DNA of 35,972 bases from SAR202 cluster bacterium (GCA_009392775.1 VFFT01000064.1:1-35972); one strand, 5' to 3'; positions 17,848-26,523 are shown, counted from the first letter of the stretch. Numbers and translations are program-made. The notes: generated from the sequence alone by a model not told the origin.

Positions 17848-18996
17848 ATGTTAAAGAAAATAATTTTGGCTCCGCAGTCATACAAAGGTAGCATACACGC
17901 TTTTGAAGCTGCTGAGGCTATGCGGAGAGGGGTTCTGAAGGCTGATTCTCAATTGGAAACAGTACTAGTTCCTGTTGCAGATGGCGGTGATGGAACACTG
18001 GAAGCGCTGGTTTCCACCACAGGAGGGGAGATATATAAAAGCGTGGTGACTGGGCCTCTAGGCCAAGCTGTTGAGGCAAATTGGGGAGTTATGGGAGATG
18101 GCAATACAGCAGTCATAGAAATGGCTCTCGCTTCGGGTTTAGCACTGATACCACATAACCGTAGAGATCCTAGGCGGGCTACGACCAGAGGAACCGGAGA
18201 GATTATAAAAGCAGCTCTAGATAAAGGCTTTAAGAATATAGTTGTAGGGCTTGGGGGAAGTGCAACTAATGATGCTGGTGTGGGTATGGCCGCGGCCCTC
18301 GGGATTAAATTTCTAGATGCTCATGGTCAAATATTACCACCTGGAGGTCAAGCTTTATCTGGATTGGCCTCAATAGATATCTCCAAAGCCCATCCTGGAT
18401 TGTCGTGCGCCAACATAATCGGAGCTACTGATGTAACGAATACTTTATGCGGTGATAGAGGGGCTTCCGCGATATTTGGACCTCAGAAAGGAGCTAGTCC
18501 CAGTATGATTCGGGAACTAGATGAAGCTTTAGCTACTTTTGCTTCAGTCGTCGAATGTGACTTGGGGACATCTGTTATCGATGTTCCTGGGAGTGGCGCT
18601 GCTGGTGGCCTAGGAGCTGGGCTCATAGCGTTCGCTAATGCAGAGTTGCAATCCGGTATAGATATGGTGTGTGATGTTCTGCAGTTTGATGAACATTTAG
18701 TTGGAGCTAGTCTTATTTTGACTGGGGAAGGCCGAGCTGACGAGTCTACTATTTACGATAAAGCCCCTGTGGGCGTAGCTAGAAGGGCATCAAAATTTGG
18801 TGTTCCTACTGTAATAATGGCTGGTAGTGTCGGGGAAGGATATCAAAAGCTTTACGACCATGGCATTTCTGGAATAGTGTGCATCGGGGATAGACCGATG
18901 AGCTTTGAACGTAGCATAGAACGTACCGCGGATCTGTTAGAAGGAGCTACAGAGCGTACCATAAGAATGTTAGGATCGATCAGATCTAATGATTAG
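17848..18996 (+). CDS. glxK: Glycerate kinase (GlxK/GarK family)
   Basis: Phosphorylates D-glycerate (usually to 2-phosphoglycerate in this family). APQSYKGS at 8-15, PVADGGDGTLEAL near 42-54, the GLGGSATNDAGVGM loop near 134-147 and GAAGGLGAGL near 250-259 are the classical signature segments. Length (382) is normal. It is a single gene between an M20 unit and the lut unit. No glyoxylate or glycolate genes are adjacent, though the lut operon nearby also feeds a hydroxyacid into central metabolism. The start has a TATAAT box close by and no SD. Confidence 0.93.
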   Translation: MLKKIILAPQSYKGSIHAFEAAEAMRRGVLKADSQLETVLVPVADGGDGTLEALVSTTGGEIYKSVVTGPLGQAVEANWGVMGDGNTAVIEMALASGLALIPHNRRDPRRATTRGTGEIIKAALDKGFKNIVVGLGGSATNDAGVGMAAALGIKFLDAHGQILPPGGQALSGLASIDISKAHPGLSCANIIGATDVTNTLCGDRGASAIFGPQKGASPSMIRELDEALATFASVVECDLGTSVIDVPGSGAAGGLGAGLIAFANAELQSGIDMVCDVLQFDEHLVGASLILTGEGRADESTIYDKAPVGVARRASKFGVPTVIMAGSVGEGYQKLYDHGISGIVCIGDRPMSFERSIERTADLLEGATERTIRMLGSIRSND

Positions 18997-19007
18997 TAGA
19001 TCTACAG

Positions 19008-19409
19008 TTACTCTACGCGCTCTGCCACGAAATCTACAATTATTCTAGAAAGTTCTATTGCCCTTTCAGAATCTTCTATCTGAAATGCATCATAAGACGG
19101 GCCACTTGGCAGGAATTCAGGATATCGAGTTATATAATAATATTTATCTAGCTGTCTTGCTTCACTTTTTACAGTATCAAAGAACATGTCAAAGAGTTTT
19201 GCATCTTCACATAGGTCTATTAATGAGTTCCCCCAGACGTCTTCTGACCCTCTGAAATACAGATATCCCTTAATCGCTTTTTCTGCGGCTTGCTGGCCGA
19301 GAAAACATGCAATATTAAATCTATTACCGTTTTGGTTAAATTCAGCGTCTTCTAAATCTTTTTGGCTTTGCTGTAGCCAGCGGAGCCCCTCTTTTTTAAA
19401 GTCCGGCAT
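19008..19409 (-). CDS. HEPN domain protein
   Basis: A 133-residue all-helical HEPN domain, with [15 protein letters not shown] at about 36-50 and YYITRYP at 91-97, the standard ends of the PF05168 fold. HEPN genes are usually paired with MNT nucleotidyltransferases, often as toxin-antitoxin or modification pairs, and here the start overlaps the end of an MNT-like gene by 14 nt. The RX4-6H RNase motif of HepT toxins is not obvious; RYP is present instead. That argues for a non-RNase member or an accessory role. It is the last gene of the lut unit. Confidence 0.82.
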   Translation of the reverse strand: MPDFKKEGLRWLQQSQKDLEDAEFNQNGNRFNIACFLGQQAAEKAIKGYLYFRGSEDVWGNSLIDLCEDAKLFDMFFDTVKSEARQLDKYYYITRYPEFLPSGPSYDAFQIEDSERAIELSRIIVDFVAERVE

Positions 19410-19743
19410 CGTAAATTACTCTTCCCTCCTGACATGCGCTATGTAAGGCCGGTAATATGTCAGGTAAAGTTTCAAATTCCGTTGGAGTATAAACTAATGT
19501 TTCCACATCAACCATGCTACTGAGATGGTAGGAGAAGAAATCGGCTCTTCTGCCAAATTGACGATCAGTATCATGCACAATAACCAGTCTAATTTTACTT
19601 TCTGGTGAATAATCACCAGAGACCATGTCTCCACTTAGAATAACTTTTTCGACTCCAAGTGTAGGTAGAAGGGCCTGTATGGTCTCTAGCTCTTGTTCTA
19701 GCATTTGCTCTCTGAACTTGGTAAATCCAATCCGTACAGGCAT
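19396..19743 (-). CDS. MNT-like nucleotidyltransferase, degenerate active site
   Basis: A small protein (115 residues) with the fold text of minimal nucleotidyltransferases: [21 protein letters not shown] at 31-51 matches the GSxxxGD...SDxD loop. However, the catalytic pair DxD reads K50-I-R52, and GS reads GD. Nucleotide transfer is therefore unlikely as written. AGGAGG five bases before the ATG is a strong ribosome site and overlaps the lutC stop region. It overlaps the HEPN gene by 14 nt. It could be a regulatory pseudo-enzyme partner of the HEPN protein. Confidence 0.7.
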   Translation of the reverse strand: MPVRIGFTKFREQMLEQELETIQALLPTLGVEKVILSGDMVSGDYSPESKIRLVIVHDTDRQFGRRADFFSYHLSSMVDVETLVYTPTEFETLPDILPALHSACQEGRVIYDAGL

Positions 19744-19752
19744 TTTTGCCTC

Positions 19753-20505
19753 CTAGTCTAAAAGTAGCATGTGAACTTCTTTAGGGCCGTGGACTCCTAT
19801 CACTATAGTCTGTTCGATATCAGCTGTACGGCTAGGTCCAGTAATGAAGTTCAGATAACTACCCATGTCATGTTCTTGATGATAATCCAATCGTCTCAAT
19901 AGGAACACATCATCTAGACTTCGGAGTATATCGCGTTTCCTAACTAGTGCAATATGTACCGCTGGAACCACAGATACCAACCTGCTTAACCCTTTTCTGG
20001 GTAAGATGACGATAGAGCCAGTTTCAGCTACAGCGTAATCAGCTCCTGTAATACCTATCCCTGAGGAAATAATTGCTTCTCTGAGTCTTGTCCTATCCTC
20101 TGGAGAATCGTTCTGAGCTATTGTCGTAATATTGCACCCTAAGTCCGATATCCCTGAATCTATAACATATTCAGAGAACACCTCCTGGTCGGATCTGGAT
20201 ATATCGGTGACGCCCCATTTTTTTGCGATTTCGCTGATGTGCTCTAAAATGCCCTCTACATTTGCAGGCTTGTGTACATTCCAACCTCTTGCTACTGCAG
20301 ATACAGATAAGTCGTCTGCTAGGCTGTCGAGGTGTTGATTCAGATTGATACGAAGGTCTGAGGATAGCTGTTTGAGTTCATCAGTGCTCTGCATTAGGTT
20401 TGTGCGCTGATCAAGTGGGTGTCCTTCAGTTTTTCCAAGACAATCCCTAATCGATTCAAGAAATATATCTTTTGGAGTTCCGAGGTTTTTCATCGGGTTA
20501 TCCAT
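19753..20505 (-). CDS. lutC: LutC/YkgG-type lactate utilisation protein
   Basis: Third subunit of the LutABC L-lactate oxidation system (LUD domain). Segment GITGADYAVAETGSIVI followed by SRLVSVVPAVHIALVRKRDIL is the LUD signature, also present in LutB. I chose ATG 20505 because AGGA lies six bases upstream and it overlaps the lutB stop by only 8 nt. The GTG at 20532 would need a 35-nt overlap and has no usable spacing. Length from 20505 is 250 residues. It is followed 10 nt later by the MNT-like gene. Confidence 0.88.
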   Translation of the reverse strand: MDNPMKNLGTPKDIFLESIRDCLGKTEGHPLDQRTNLMQSTDELKQLSSDLRINLNQHLDSLADDLSVSAVARGWNVHKPANVEGILEHISEIAKKWGVTDISRSDQEVFSEYVIDSGISDLGCNITTIAQNDSPEDRTRLREAIISSGIGITGADYAVAETGSIVILPRKGLSRLVSVVPAVHIALVRKRDILRSLDDVFLLRRLDYHQEHDMGSYLNFITGPSRTADIEQTIVIGVHGPKEVHMLLLD

Positions 20506-21952
20506 TATCGTCCTGATTGTCCTTGAGGCCACCCTCCCATAACTGATGGAACGTCTTATCAGGTATTCGCGGAAGATCTCTTGACCTTGTCCAGATTGAA
20601 AGAGGTGGAATTGGCACAGACGATATTACTCCATCTTTGGTAAACGGTCTCTGAAGCCCTTTTAACATTATATTTCCAAGTTTCACGATGCTGGGGTGTT
20701 TCATAAGACTGGTATAACTTTTGGCGGCAATGTCCTCTGAAAATTTACTAGTACTTTTGGAACCGTCACTGGGTTGAACTAACTGTTCCCTTAGATTTAA
20801 AAGCATTCTGGGTATATTTATCTTCACTGGACATGCCTCCCTGCAGGCACCACATAAGCTTGACGCAAAAGGCAAATCTTTAGCATTTTGTAGGACTGTT
20901 AGATTAGGTGTAACTATTGAGCCGATTGGCCCTGGGTATACCCATCCGTAGGCATGTCCTCCTACTTTCTGATATACCGGGCATATGTTTAGACAAGCGC
21001 CACATCGAATACAATACAGAGCTTCTCTGAGCTTGGGGTCTGCTAGCATTTTTGATCTGCCGTTATCTACAATGATCAAGTGGAATTGCTCAGGTCCGTC
21101 CTCGTCGGTAATTCTACGAGGTCCCGTCACTACACTTACGTAGCTGGTTAGCCTCTGACCAGTAGCGGATCTTGGAAGTAATCTTAAGAATGTGGCCAAA
21201 TCTTCTAGGGAAGGTATGACCTTTTCCATTCCTGTTATTCCAATATGGATTCGTGGTGCGGATGTACAGAGTCTGCCATTACCTTCATTCGTGATAATAA
21301 CTAAGGATCCGGTTTCCGCTACAAGAAAGTTTGCTCCGCTAATACCAAGGTCTGCGTTAAGAAATTTATCTCTCAATATCTCCCTAGCGGTTTTGGCCAT
21401 GGATTCAATGTCTTCGTTGTATGGAAGGCCTAGTTTCTCTTGGAATAATGCCGCCACTTGTCCTTTTGTTTTGTGTAAAGCTGGTGCAACAAGATGCGAG
21501 GGTGTCTCTTCAGCTAGCTGAATGATATATTCCCCTAAATCTGTCTCGTATACGTCCACCCCGAGGTTTTCTAATATATGATTGAGACCTAGTTCCTCTG
21601 AAACCATCGATTTGCTTTTGGTAGCGATTTTTATATTATTAGCTTCTACTATTTGGGATACAATTGCGTTTGCTTCGTTGTCGTCATGTGCAAAATGCAC
21701 ATGGCCACCTGCCTTAGTAACATTTGTATAGAGCATATCCAGATAGTAGTCTAGGTTCTCGATAGTATGCTGCTTGATTTCTCTGGCTTTTAATCTCCAC
21801 TCTTCCCACTTGGATTCGCTTATTTCTTCTATGGCTTCTCTTCTGGCTCCATCGAATCCGGTCCCAACTTTTTCAAGAGCTTGTCGAAGTTGTGGGTCTT
21901 TGATTGCAGACTGAGATGCGGCAACAAACTGTTTGGTTTTTATATCAGCCAC
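20498..21952 (-). CDS. lutB: LutB-type iron-sulfur lactate utilisation protein
   Basis: A 484-residue LUD plus ferredoxin-like protein. The LUD half carries GISGANFLVAETGSLVI; the C-terminal half carries two 4Fe-4S motifs, C314xxC317xxC320xxxC324P and C367xxC370xxxC374P. In LutABC it passes electrons from lactate oxidation to the membrane. Its start overlaps the lutA stop by one base. The first bases of lutC overlap its end. Length is normal. It probably works on L-lactate, although LldEFG homologues with other 2-hydroxyacids cannot be excluded. Confidence 0.92.
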   Translation of the reverse strand: MADIKTKQFVAASQSAIKDPQLRQALEKVGTGFDGARREAIEEISESKWEEWRLKAREIKQHTIENLDYYLDMLYTNVTKAGGHVHFAHDDNEANAIVSQIVEANNIKIATKSKSMVSEELGLNHILENLGVDVYETDLGEYIIQLAEETPSHLVAPALHKTKGQVAALFQEKLGLPYNEDIESMAKTAREILRDKFLNADLGISGANFLVAETGSLVIITNEGNGRLCTSAPRIHIGITGMEKVIPSLEDLATFLRLLPRSATGQRLTSYVSVVTGPRRITDEDGPEQFHLIIVDNGRSKMLADPKLREALYCIRCGACLNICPVYQKVGGHAYGWVYPGPIGSIVTPNLTVLQNAKDLPFASSLCGACREACPVKINIPRMLLNLREQLVQPSDGSKSTSKFSEDIAAKSYTSLMKHPSIVKLGNIMLKGLQRPFTKDGVISSVPIPPLSIWTRSRDLPRIPDKTFHQLWEGGLKDNQDDNG

Positions 21953-22698
21953 TAGTTATTTTCCTCATCCAATATTTCAGCTAAATGTTTGACATTAATC
22001 CCTGATTTATTTCTGCTTAGTGCCCCCCCTATATTCATCAAGCAACTCATATCGCATGATACAAGAGTGTCGCACGATGTGGATAGAACGTTATCAATTT
22101 TATCTGATAACATCTCTTCGGATATATGAGGGTATTTGACAGAAAATGTTCCGCCGAATCCGCAGCATACCTCGCGTTGGGGTAAATCGACAGTTTCTAT
22201 TCCTTCTACCCCTTCTAATAGGGATAAAGGTTGGTCTTTCACTCCAAGTTCTCGAAGCATGTGACAACTAGTGTGGAATGTATGTTTACCATTGCCGGAA
22301 GCATTTACCTTGTTTACGCCTAGGACTTCGACCAGAAACTCAGAGAATTCGTATACTCTCTCGGAGAACTCTTGGGCTATTTTGTGAAGTGTCGGATCAG
22401 ATTCGAACAGGGTTGGGTAAAATTCCCTGAACATCGCAGCGCATGACCCTGACGGAACTACTACGTATTCGCTGTCTCTGAAACTCTCTATAACTCTGGC
22501 AGCTAATTCTGTCGCTTGGGATACATAACCGGAATTGAACAGAGGTTGTCCACAACAACTCTGATCAATAGGGAATTCCACCTGGACGCCTAATTTTCGT
22601 AGAACGTTGACTACGCTGACTCCGACCTGAGGGTACAGCTGGTCTATGATGCATGTGACGTACAATGATGCTTTTATACCCTTTTGGTTAACCAACAA
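21952..22698 (-). CDS. lutA: LutA-type CCG iron-sulfur protein
   Basis: A 248-residue protein with two CCG cysteine-rich motifs: CCGQPLFNSG from C48 and CCGFGGTFSVKYP from C178. These resemble the non-cubane cluster sites of GlpC/HdrB-type proteins. It is the first gene of the lut unit. The start is TTG 22698, supported by AAGGTGAT ahead of it. A long hairpin (22751-22795) lies between it and the upstream gene. No LutR-type regulator is visible. Confidence 0.9.
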   Translation of the reverse strand: MLVNQKGIKASLYVTCIIDQLYPQVGVSVVNVLRKLGVQVEFPIDQSCCGQPLFNSGYVSQATELAARVIESFRDSEYVVVPSGSCAAMFREFYPTLFESDPTLHKIAQEFSERVYEFSEFLVEVLGVNKVNASGNGKHTFHTSCHMLRELGVKDQPLSLLEGVEGIETVDLPQREVCCGFGGTFSVKYPHISEEMLSDKIDNVLSTSCDTLVSCDMSCLMNIGGALSRNKSGINVKHLAEILDEENN

Positions 22699-22750
22699 TA
22701 ATCACCTTATTACACGGTATATTGATTAGAGTATCATAAGTATAAACGTA

Positions 22751-22795
22751 ACATAAGCTCTTCTTTATCTGGGAATGATTAGGAAGAGCTTATGT
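22751..22795. terminator. 13-bp stem hairpin, likely terminator
   Basis: ACATAAGCTCTTC at 22751-22763 pairs perfectly with GAAGAGCTTATGT at 22783-22795, leaving a 19-nt loop. It lies 38 nt after the stop of the small barrel gene (22833) and before lutA, so it probably ends transcription of the former. It has no strong U-tract on the minus strand, so it could also be a processing or attenuation element for lutA. Confidence 0.5.
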
Positions 22796-22832
22796 CTCAG
22801 TTGTAATCAGGACTTATATAGTGTGTTATTGG

Positions 22833-23180
22833 TTATAGGTTAACCCCGCGTTCTTTCAGCTTAGCGGGAGTAGAGATTTCGTAGAACTCAATGGGATATT
22901 CTTTGCTGCCATCTGTATTTGTCACTAGCAGCTCCTGCATTTTAGCATTATCCGTACGTACCGAATCCGGAACATTAGTTGGCCAATTTGGTTCAATTGT
23001 GTCTTGGATCCACTCTGCAATAACTGTGTTGGGCGTGCCGGGTAATCCCTGACCTCCGATGTATATCTGGGCTTTATTCCTTCCGTTTGATTCATAGGCT
23101 TCGCAAATTTTCGTCAGATATCCTGCAACTTCCCATGCCTTTCCAGGTTGAGTTCTGGCAACTCTTCTGATCATGTACAT
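22833..23180 (-). CDS. Small dimeric alpha/beta-barrel (ABM/NIPSNAP-like) protein
   Basis: A 115-residue protein starting MYMIRRVARTQPGKAWEVAGYL, the usual beginning of ferredoxin-like dimeric barrel proteins with a beta-alpha arrangement. The start is fixed by AAAGGAGGG, a near-perfect ribosome site, eight bases before ATG 23180; the frame is open 42 codons further upstream but those residues look non-coding. No catalytic residues are recognisable. The gene diverges from the LLM oxidoreductase gene, which may point to a related role, but that is inference. Confidence 0.72.
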   Translation of the reverse strand: MYMIRRVARTQPGKAWEVAGYLTKICEAYESNGRNKAQIYIGGQGLPGTPNTVIAEWIQDTIEPNWPTNVPDSVRTDNAKMQELLVTNTDGSKEYPIEFYEISTPAKLKERGVNL

Positions 23181-23356
23181 ATTGATCCCTCCTTTGTGTG
23201 TCACATTATTATATAAACATTGCTGCTTACAGGCCAGATATTGCTGCGTGAGTATTCGCCGCAGTTCTAAAACCCTTCCTGTCATGGTACGATTATGTAC
23301 AGTCATATTATGGTTAATTTAAGCTGTGGCTAATATGTGGGAAGAGTGAAGATTCT

Positions 23357-24352
23357 ATGCAGTTTGGTATTTTTGGAAGTGCTCAGGCCAAGCGAGGCGG
23401 CCCTAGTGATGACAGTGCTGTCGGATTCAGAGAATTTGTAGATCGTAATATATCCGCAGAGAAGCTGGGATATAAAAGTAGCTTTGTAGTTGAACATCAT
23501 TTCACTGGATTTGGCCAAATTTCCGCTACCCTGAACCTGTTAACGTGGATAGCAGCGCGTACCAGTACATTGCGCCTCGGAACGGCAGTCTTAGTTCTGC
23601 CTTGGCATAATCCTGTATTGTTGGCAGAACAAATAGCCACACTGGACTTGTTGTCTGGGGGCAGGGTTGATATTGGTATCGGTAAAGGTTATCGACTAAA
23701 TGAGTTTGATGGGTTTGCTATGCCCATTGAAGAGTCAGATGAACGATTTCAGGAATGTCTGGATGTGATGCTTAAATCTTGGACATCAGATGAAGCATGG
23801 TCTCATGATGGCAAATATTGGAAGTTTAACGATATAGTTGTTGAACCGCCTACTCACCAAAGACCACATCCCCAGCTGTGGATGGGTGCTGGAAGTGACC
23901 GTTCAGTGAAACAAGTTGCATCATTGGGTTATAACATGCTGCTTGGTCAATTTGATTCTGTTGAACAGATAGCTAAATCTATAGATTTGTATAAAACAGA
24001 AGTCGAGTCACATGGGCGGATATATGATCCCAAGAATGTTGCTGTAGCTAGGTCTCTATATATCCTTGATTCTGAAGAAGAATATGAGAAAGCTTTGGAA
24101 TCTAGAATGGCAGGGCGACGCAGAACGCAAGAATTGACGCAAAGACCGGGGTTTGAAGATACGAAAGAAGCTGCTCTTTTGGGAACAATGTATGGATCCG
24201 TTGATACTGTAAAACACAATATCAAAGAATTGTCAGATATAGGAGCGGAATATGTCTTGCTCAACAGTCCTAATGGACTCACTTCATTGGAAACCTTCGC
24301 TTCAGTGATAATGCCTGAGTTCAGCAATAATTTGACAGTTGCATCCCCTTAA
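23357..24352 (+). CDS. LLM class flavin-dependent oxidoreductase
   Basis: A 331-residue TIM-barrel enzyme of the bacterial luciferase-like superfamily. FGIFGSAQAKRG at the N-terminus, FVVEHHFTGFGQISATLNLLTWIAART at about 43-70, TAVLVLPWHNPVLLAEQIATLDLLSGGRVDIGIGKGY and the later WMGAGSDRS phosphate-binding text are typical. It uses reduced FMN or F420 and O2 to oxidise an unknown substrate. It is followed by a bidirectional terminator shared with a convergent YgiN-like monooxygenase. Marine Chloroflexota often have many paralogs of this family; here only one is seen. Confidence 0.9.
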   Translation: MQFGIFGSAQAKRGGPSDDSAVGFREFVDRNISAEKLGYKSSFVVEHHFTGFGQISATLNLLTWIAARTSTLRLGTAVLVLPWHNPVLLAEQIATLDLLSGGRVDIGIGKGYRLNEFDGFAMPIEESDERFQECLDVMLKSWTSDEAWSHDGKYWKFNDIVVEPPTHQRPHPQLWMGAGSDRSVKQVASLGYNMLLGQFDSVEQIAKSIDLYKTEVESHGRIYDPKNVAVARSLYILDSEEEYEKALESRMAGRRRTQELTQRPGFEDTKEAALLGTMYGSVDTVKHNIKELSDIGAEYVLLNSPNGLTSLETFASVIMPEFSNNLTVASP

Positions 24353-24371
24353 TAACGTTATATATAAGGTG

Positions 24372-24423
24372 TAATTCTAGAGAAAATAGGACCCCATTAG
24401 GGGTCCTATTTTCTCTAGAATTA
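24372..24423. terminator. 24-bp perfect stem, bidirectional terminator
   Basis: A perfect 24-bp stem (24372-24395 with 24400-24423) around an ATTA loop. GGACCCC and GGGGTCC form the GC top; A-rich and T-rich flanks serve both strands. It lies between the convergent LLM gene (stop 24352) and the YgiN-like gene. The stop codon of the latter is inside the outermost base pairs of the stem. Confidence 0.88.
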
Positions 24424-24741
24424 TGACCATTGATCATCTGGAGGCCATATATTGGAGCATCCTCTTCCTGCTCCATATACACCTATGTCTTGTCTCCATT
24501 CATCGCTCATTGATCTGAATTGCAAATAGTGTGGGGATTGAGTGTGTGCCTGAAACGCTGCCTCATCTTTATATACTTCATATACCCAAATTCTATTTGC
24601 GTTGTTAGCATCCTGAATGACATTAAATCTCAGACATCCGGGTTCGTCATTTTGTGCATGACTAGCATTCTCTTTTATACCCTCTATAAATTTATCCTTG
24701 AACCCCTCCTTTATTTCTATGGCTATATTCACTATATACAT
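24421..24741 (-). CDS. Antibiotic biosynthesis monooxygenase (YgiN-like)
   Basis: A 106-residue ABM-domain protein: VNIAIEIKEGFKDKFIEGIKENASHAQNDEPGCLRF, then VYEVYKDEAAFQAHTQSPHY. The EPGC and AHTQSPHY text is characteristic of YgiN-type quinol monooxygenases and relatives. AGGAGAAAAG upstream supports ATG 24741. It is convergent with the LLM oxidoreductase and shares its terminator. Its substrate is not predictable; a quinone-like or aldehyde-type compound is possible. Confidence 0.82.
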   Translation of the reverse strand: MYIVNIAIEIKEGFKDKFIEGIKENASHAQNDEPGCLRFNVIQDANNANRIWVYEVYKDEAAFQAHTQSPHYLQFRSMSDEWRQDIGVYGAGRGCSNIWPPDDQWS

Positions 24742-24912
24742 ATTTTCTTTTCTCCTAGATCATGATATCGACAGTTGCAGCACTAATCATATCTGTTTTG
24801 GACTATGTGTATATAGAGTCTAAGGTTTCTATGCTGATATTTACATAATTATGATACTGCGTATGATATGTTCAATGGCTGTCGATATGAGTAGAAGAAG
24901 TTTATTCGGAAT

Positions 24913-25242
24913 ATGATCCCATTTGAAATTTATTTATCCACTATTGTCAGTGCTTGTTTATATATGGAATCATTTGGTTTTACTAACCACTGTACAAACG
25001 TTATTACTAAAGATTGGCTAAGACGTCACGTAGCCCTTAAACTGGGAATATATTCTGTGGAGTATGCGAGTGATTTTGAATTGACTAAGAACGGAAGATT
25101 TCGTTGGGAATACCGATTTGAATCAGCACTACTTACACTACTCAATACAAAGTGTATTTGGAAGGAGAAACCTGATGTTAAGGATTGGCAAGGCAACAGG
25201 TATTATTTAACTGATATAGGTAGAGGATCTGTACGGGTGTAA
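24913..25242 (+). CDS. Hypothetical protein with winged-helix-like C-terminus
   Basis: A 109-residue orphan. Residues 67-105, LLTLLNTKCIWKEKPD...NRYYLTDIGRG, follow the pattern of winged helices such as the N-terminal domain of Mrr-type restriction proteins (short helix, wing, then YxLTDxGRG). I do not recognise a full family. There is no strong SD. Similar in-frame coding follows later at 25357 but is separated by two stops. The function is unknown. Confidence 0.45.
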   Translation: MIPFEIYLSTIVSACLYMESFGFTNHCTNVITKDWLRRHVALKLGIYSVEYASDFELTKNGRFRWEYRFESALLTLLNTKCIWKEKPDVKDWQGNRYYLTDIGRGSVRV

Positions 25243-25356
25243 GTGTTGATGAAATTATTAGTGCTTGTACATTGCTAATGTGGACTACTATATAAATCTG
25301 TATTTAAGTTCCTATACGGTGAAGATATTATTAAAATACATCATTTAATATTACTA

Positions 25357-25785
25357 GTGATATTGCTTCTAACAGCTAGTTTGTTATTTATACCTAATCC
25401 TGAAGCCCGCAGATTTATCAAAATTAAAAATGCTTTTGAACTGGATCTTTCTGCCGTTGAATTATACAGTTCAGCTTCTGTTGATACACCAATCTTGGTC
25501 TCATTAAGATATCCATATCTTCACTCACGTTATATGCACAAATTTCTTGGGTTGACGTCCTTGCCTTGCAAAGAGGCTAGAGAAAGTTTATCCGTAATCG
25601 ATGAAATTTATTTTGCGGCCGTATTGCAACATCGGGAACAACTTATTCAGCAAGCAATTGCAGCGGAGTCTTATGATGCTAATGGAGAGCTGATTGTTGA
25701 TTACAAAGAGTTAGTTAAGGTTTTGACGCCATATAGAAGTGATTTTCAGGATGCGCATGTAGAGGTGTCTCGGAAATGCAAGTAA
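25357..25785 (+). CDS. Hypothetical protein with N-terminal hydrophobic segment
   Basis: A 142-residue ORF starting at GTG, with an N-terminal hydrophobic run (residues 2-12) and a mostly helical remainder ending in a basic tail. No family is recognised. The frame is open upstream to 25279 but contains no ATG, GTG or TTG there, so the start is uncertain. There is no SD. Coding character is plausible but not certain. Confidence 0.4.
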   Translation: MILLLTASLLFIPNPEARRFIKIKNAFELDLSAVELYSSASVDTPILVSLRYPYLHSRYMHKFLGLTSLPCKEARESLSVIDEIYFAAVLQHREQLIQQAIAAESYDANGELIVDYKELVKVLTPYRSDFQDAHVEVSRKCK

Positions 25786-25889
25786 GATTGCTAGTGATTA
25801 TCAGATATGTCAAAGACTTGGTTTAGATGTGAGCTATGCGCACGTCTAGCTAATGTGATTTTGCGATACGGATACTGAAGGGAGGTTGT

Positions 25890-25964
25890 TTGGCCGAGTT
25901 GGATAGTGCATCATTATTCGGGCCGATGTTGTATCTATCAGATTCTTATAGAACTGGTTCGTGA
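25890..25964 (+). CDS. Possible very small ORF (24 residues)
   Basis: GGGAGG at 25880-25885 precedes a TTG at 25890 that opens 24 codons and ends with TGA. Only the ribosome site supports it. The rest of the 210-nt interval (25786-25995) shows no other signal. Confidence 0.2.
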   Translation: MAELDSASLFGPMLYLSDSYRTGS

Positions 25965-25995
25965 CTATAGTTCAATTATATTTCTTCAAGAAATA

Positions 25996-26250
25996 CTAAG
26001 GGTCTAATAACGACTCTATCATTGCCTCATCTTCTAGGCTAAATCCAGATTTAGTATTATATACAGATCGTTGCCGGTTCAAGATTGCTTTAATATCAGG
26101 ATCTCCCTCCTCTATTCGCTTTGATAAGTCACTTAGTGCCTCATGCAGGCTGTCTATTCGGTCTTGTTGTTTCCGAACAGTATCTATAAGTTGGTATCTG
26201 GTAAATCTTTCTAAGTTATCTTGGTCAGGTATGTCATTTTTTTTATTCAT
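25996..26250 (-). CDS. Small coiled-coil hypothetical protein
   Basis: An 84-residue hydrophilic protein. Residues 17-48 (RYQLIDTVRKQQDRIDSLHE followed by ALSDLSKRIEEGD) make a likely amphipathic coiled coil. No family is recognised. There is no SD, but a TATAAT box 9 nt upstream suggests a leaderless transcript with initiation at ATG 26250. It diverges from the rhodanese gene. Confidence 0.55.
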   Translation of the reverse strand: MNKKNDIPDQDNLERFTRYQLIDTVRKQQDRIDSLHEALSDLSKRIEEGDPDIKAILNRQRSVYNTKSGFSLEDEAMIESLLDP

Positions 26251-26259
26251 CAGTCGAAT

Positions 26260-26287
26260 ATTATACCTACGGTTTTCATAACAACAA
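26260..26287 (-). promoter_or_regulatory. Promoter for the coiled-coil protein (leaderless type)
   Basis: On the minus strand TTGTTG (26282-26287) and TATAAT (26260-26265) are separated by 16 bp. The TATAAT ends 9 nt before the ATG at 26250, so the message would be leaderless, the same geometry as at the glycerate kinase start. Confidence 0.6.
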
Positions 26288-26471
26288 CCCTCGCTGTCAC
26301 GAAATATATCCTGTGCCAGATCAATATAAAATATTGAGTAATATGCGATTATTGGAGCTAAACCACTAGAAAGATTAACTGATCAGGCAATGTTAATCTG
26401 CGTCAGATACAAATTTTGTTTCGTGTATACTATGTAATGCGTAACTCCTTCTTGATAACGCGGGAAGGATC

Positions 26472-26515
26472 GTTGCGTAGGGTGGATTGGTTTTCCCAGC
26501 CGATTCACCCGCAAC
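26472..26515 (+). promoter_or_regulatory. 16-bp hairpin just upstream of the rhodanese start
   Basis: GTTGC (26472-26476) pairs with GCAAC (26511-26515), and GGGTGGATTGG (26480-26490) pairs with CCGATTCACCC (26500-26510) using two G-U wobbles. A GTA bulge and a 9-nt loop remain. The stem ends one base before GTGAGG, the SD candidate. A second, shorter pairing (CCTTC with GAAGG) lies upstream. This looks like a structured leader that could gate translation, if the gene starts at 26524 or 26530 and not at the TTG 26416. Confidence 0.5.
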
Positions 26516-26523
26516 GTGAGGAT

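Noticed and set aside
22751..22795. Riboswitch for the lut operon
   Set aside because: The 13-bp stem is a simple hairpin without further conserved structure, and a terminator of the upstream gene explains it more simply.
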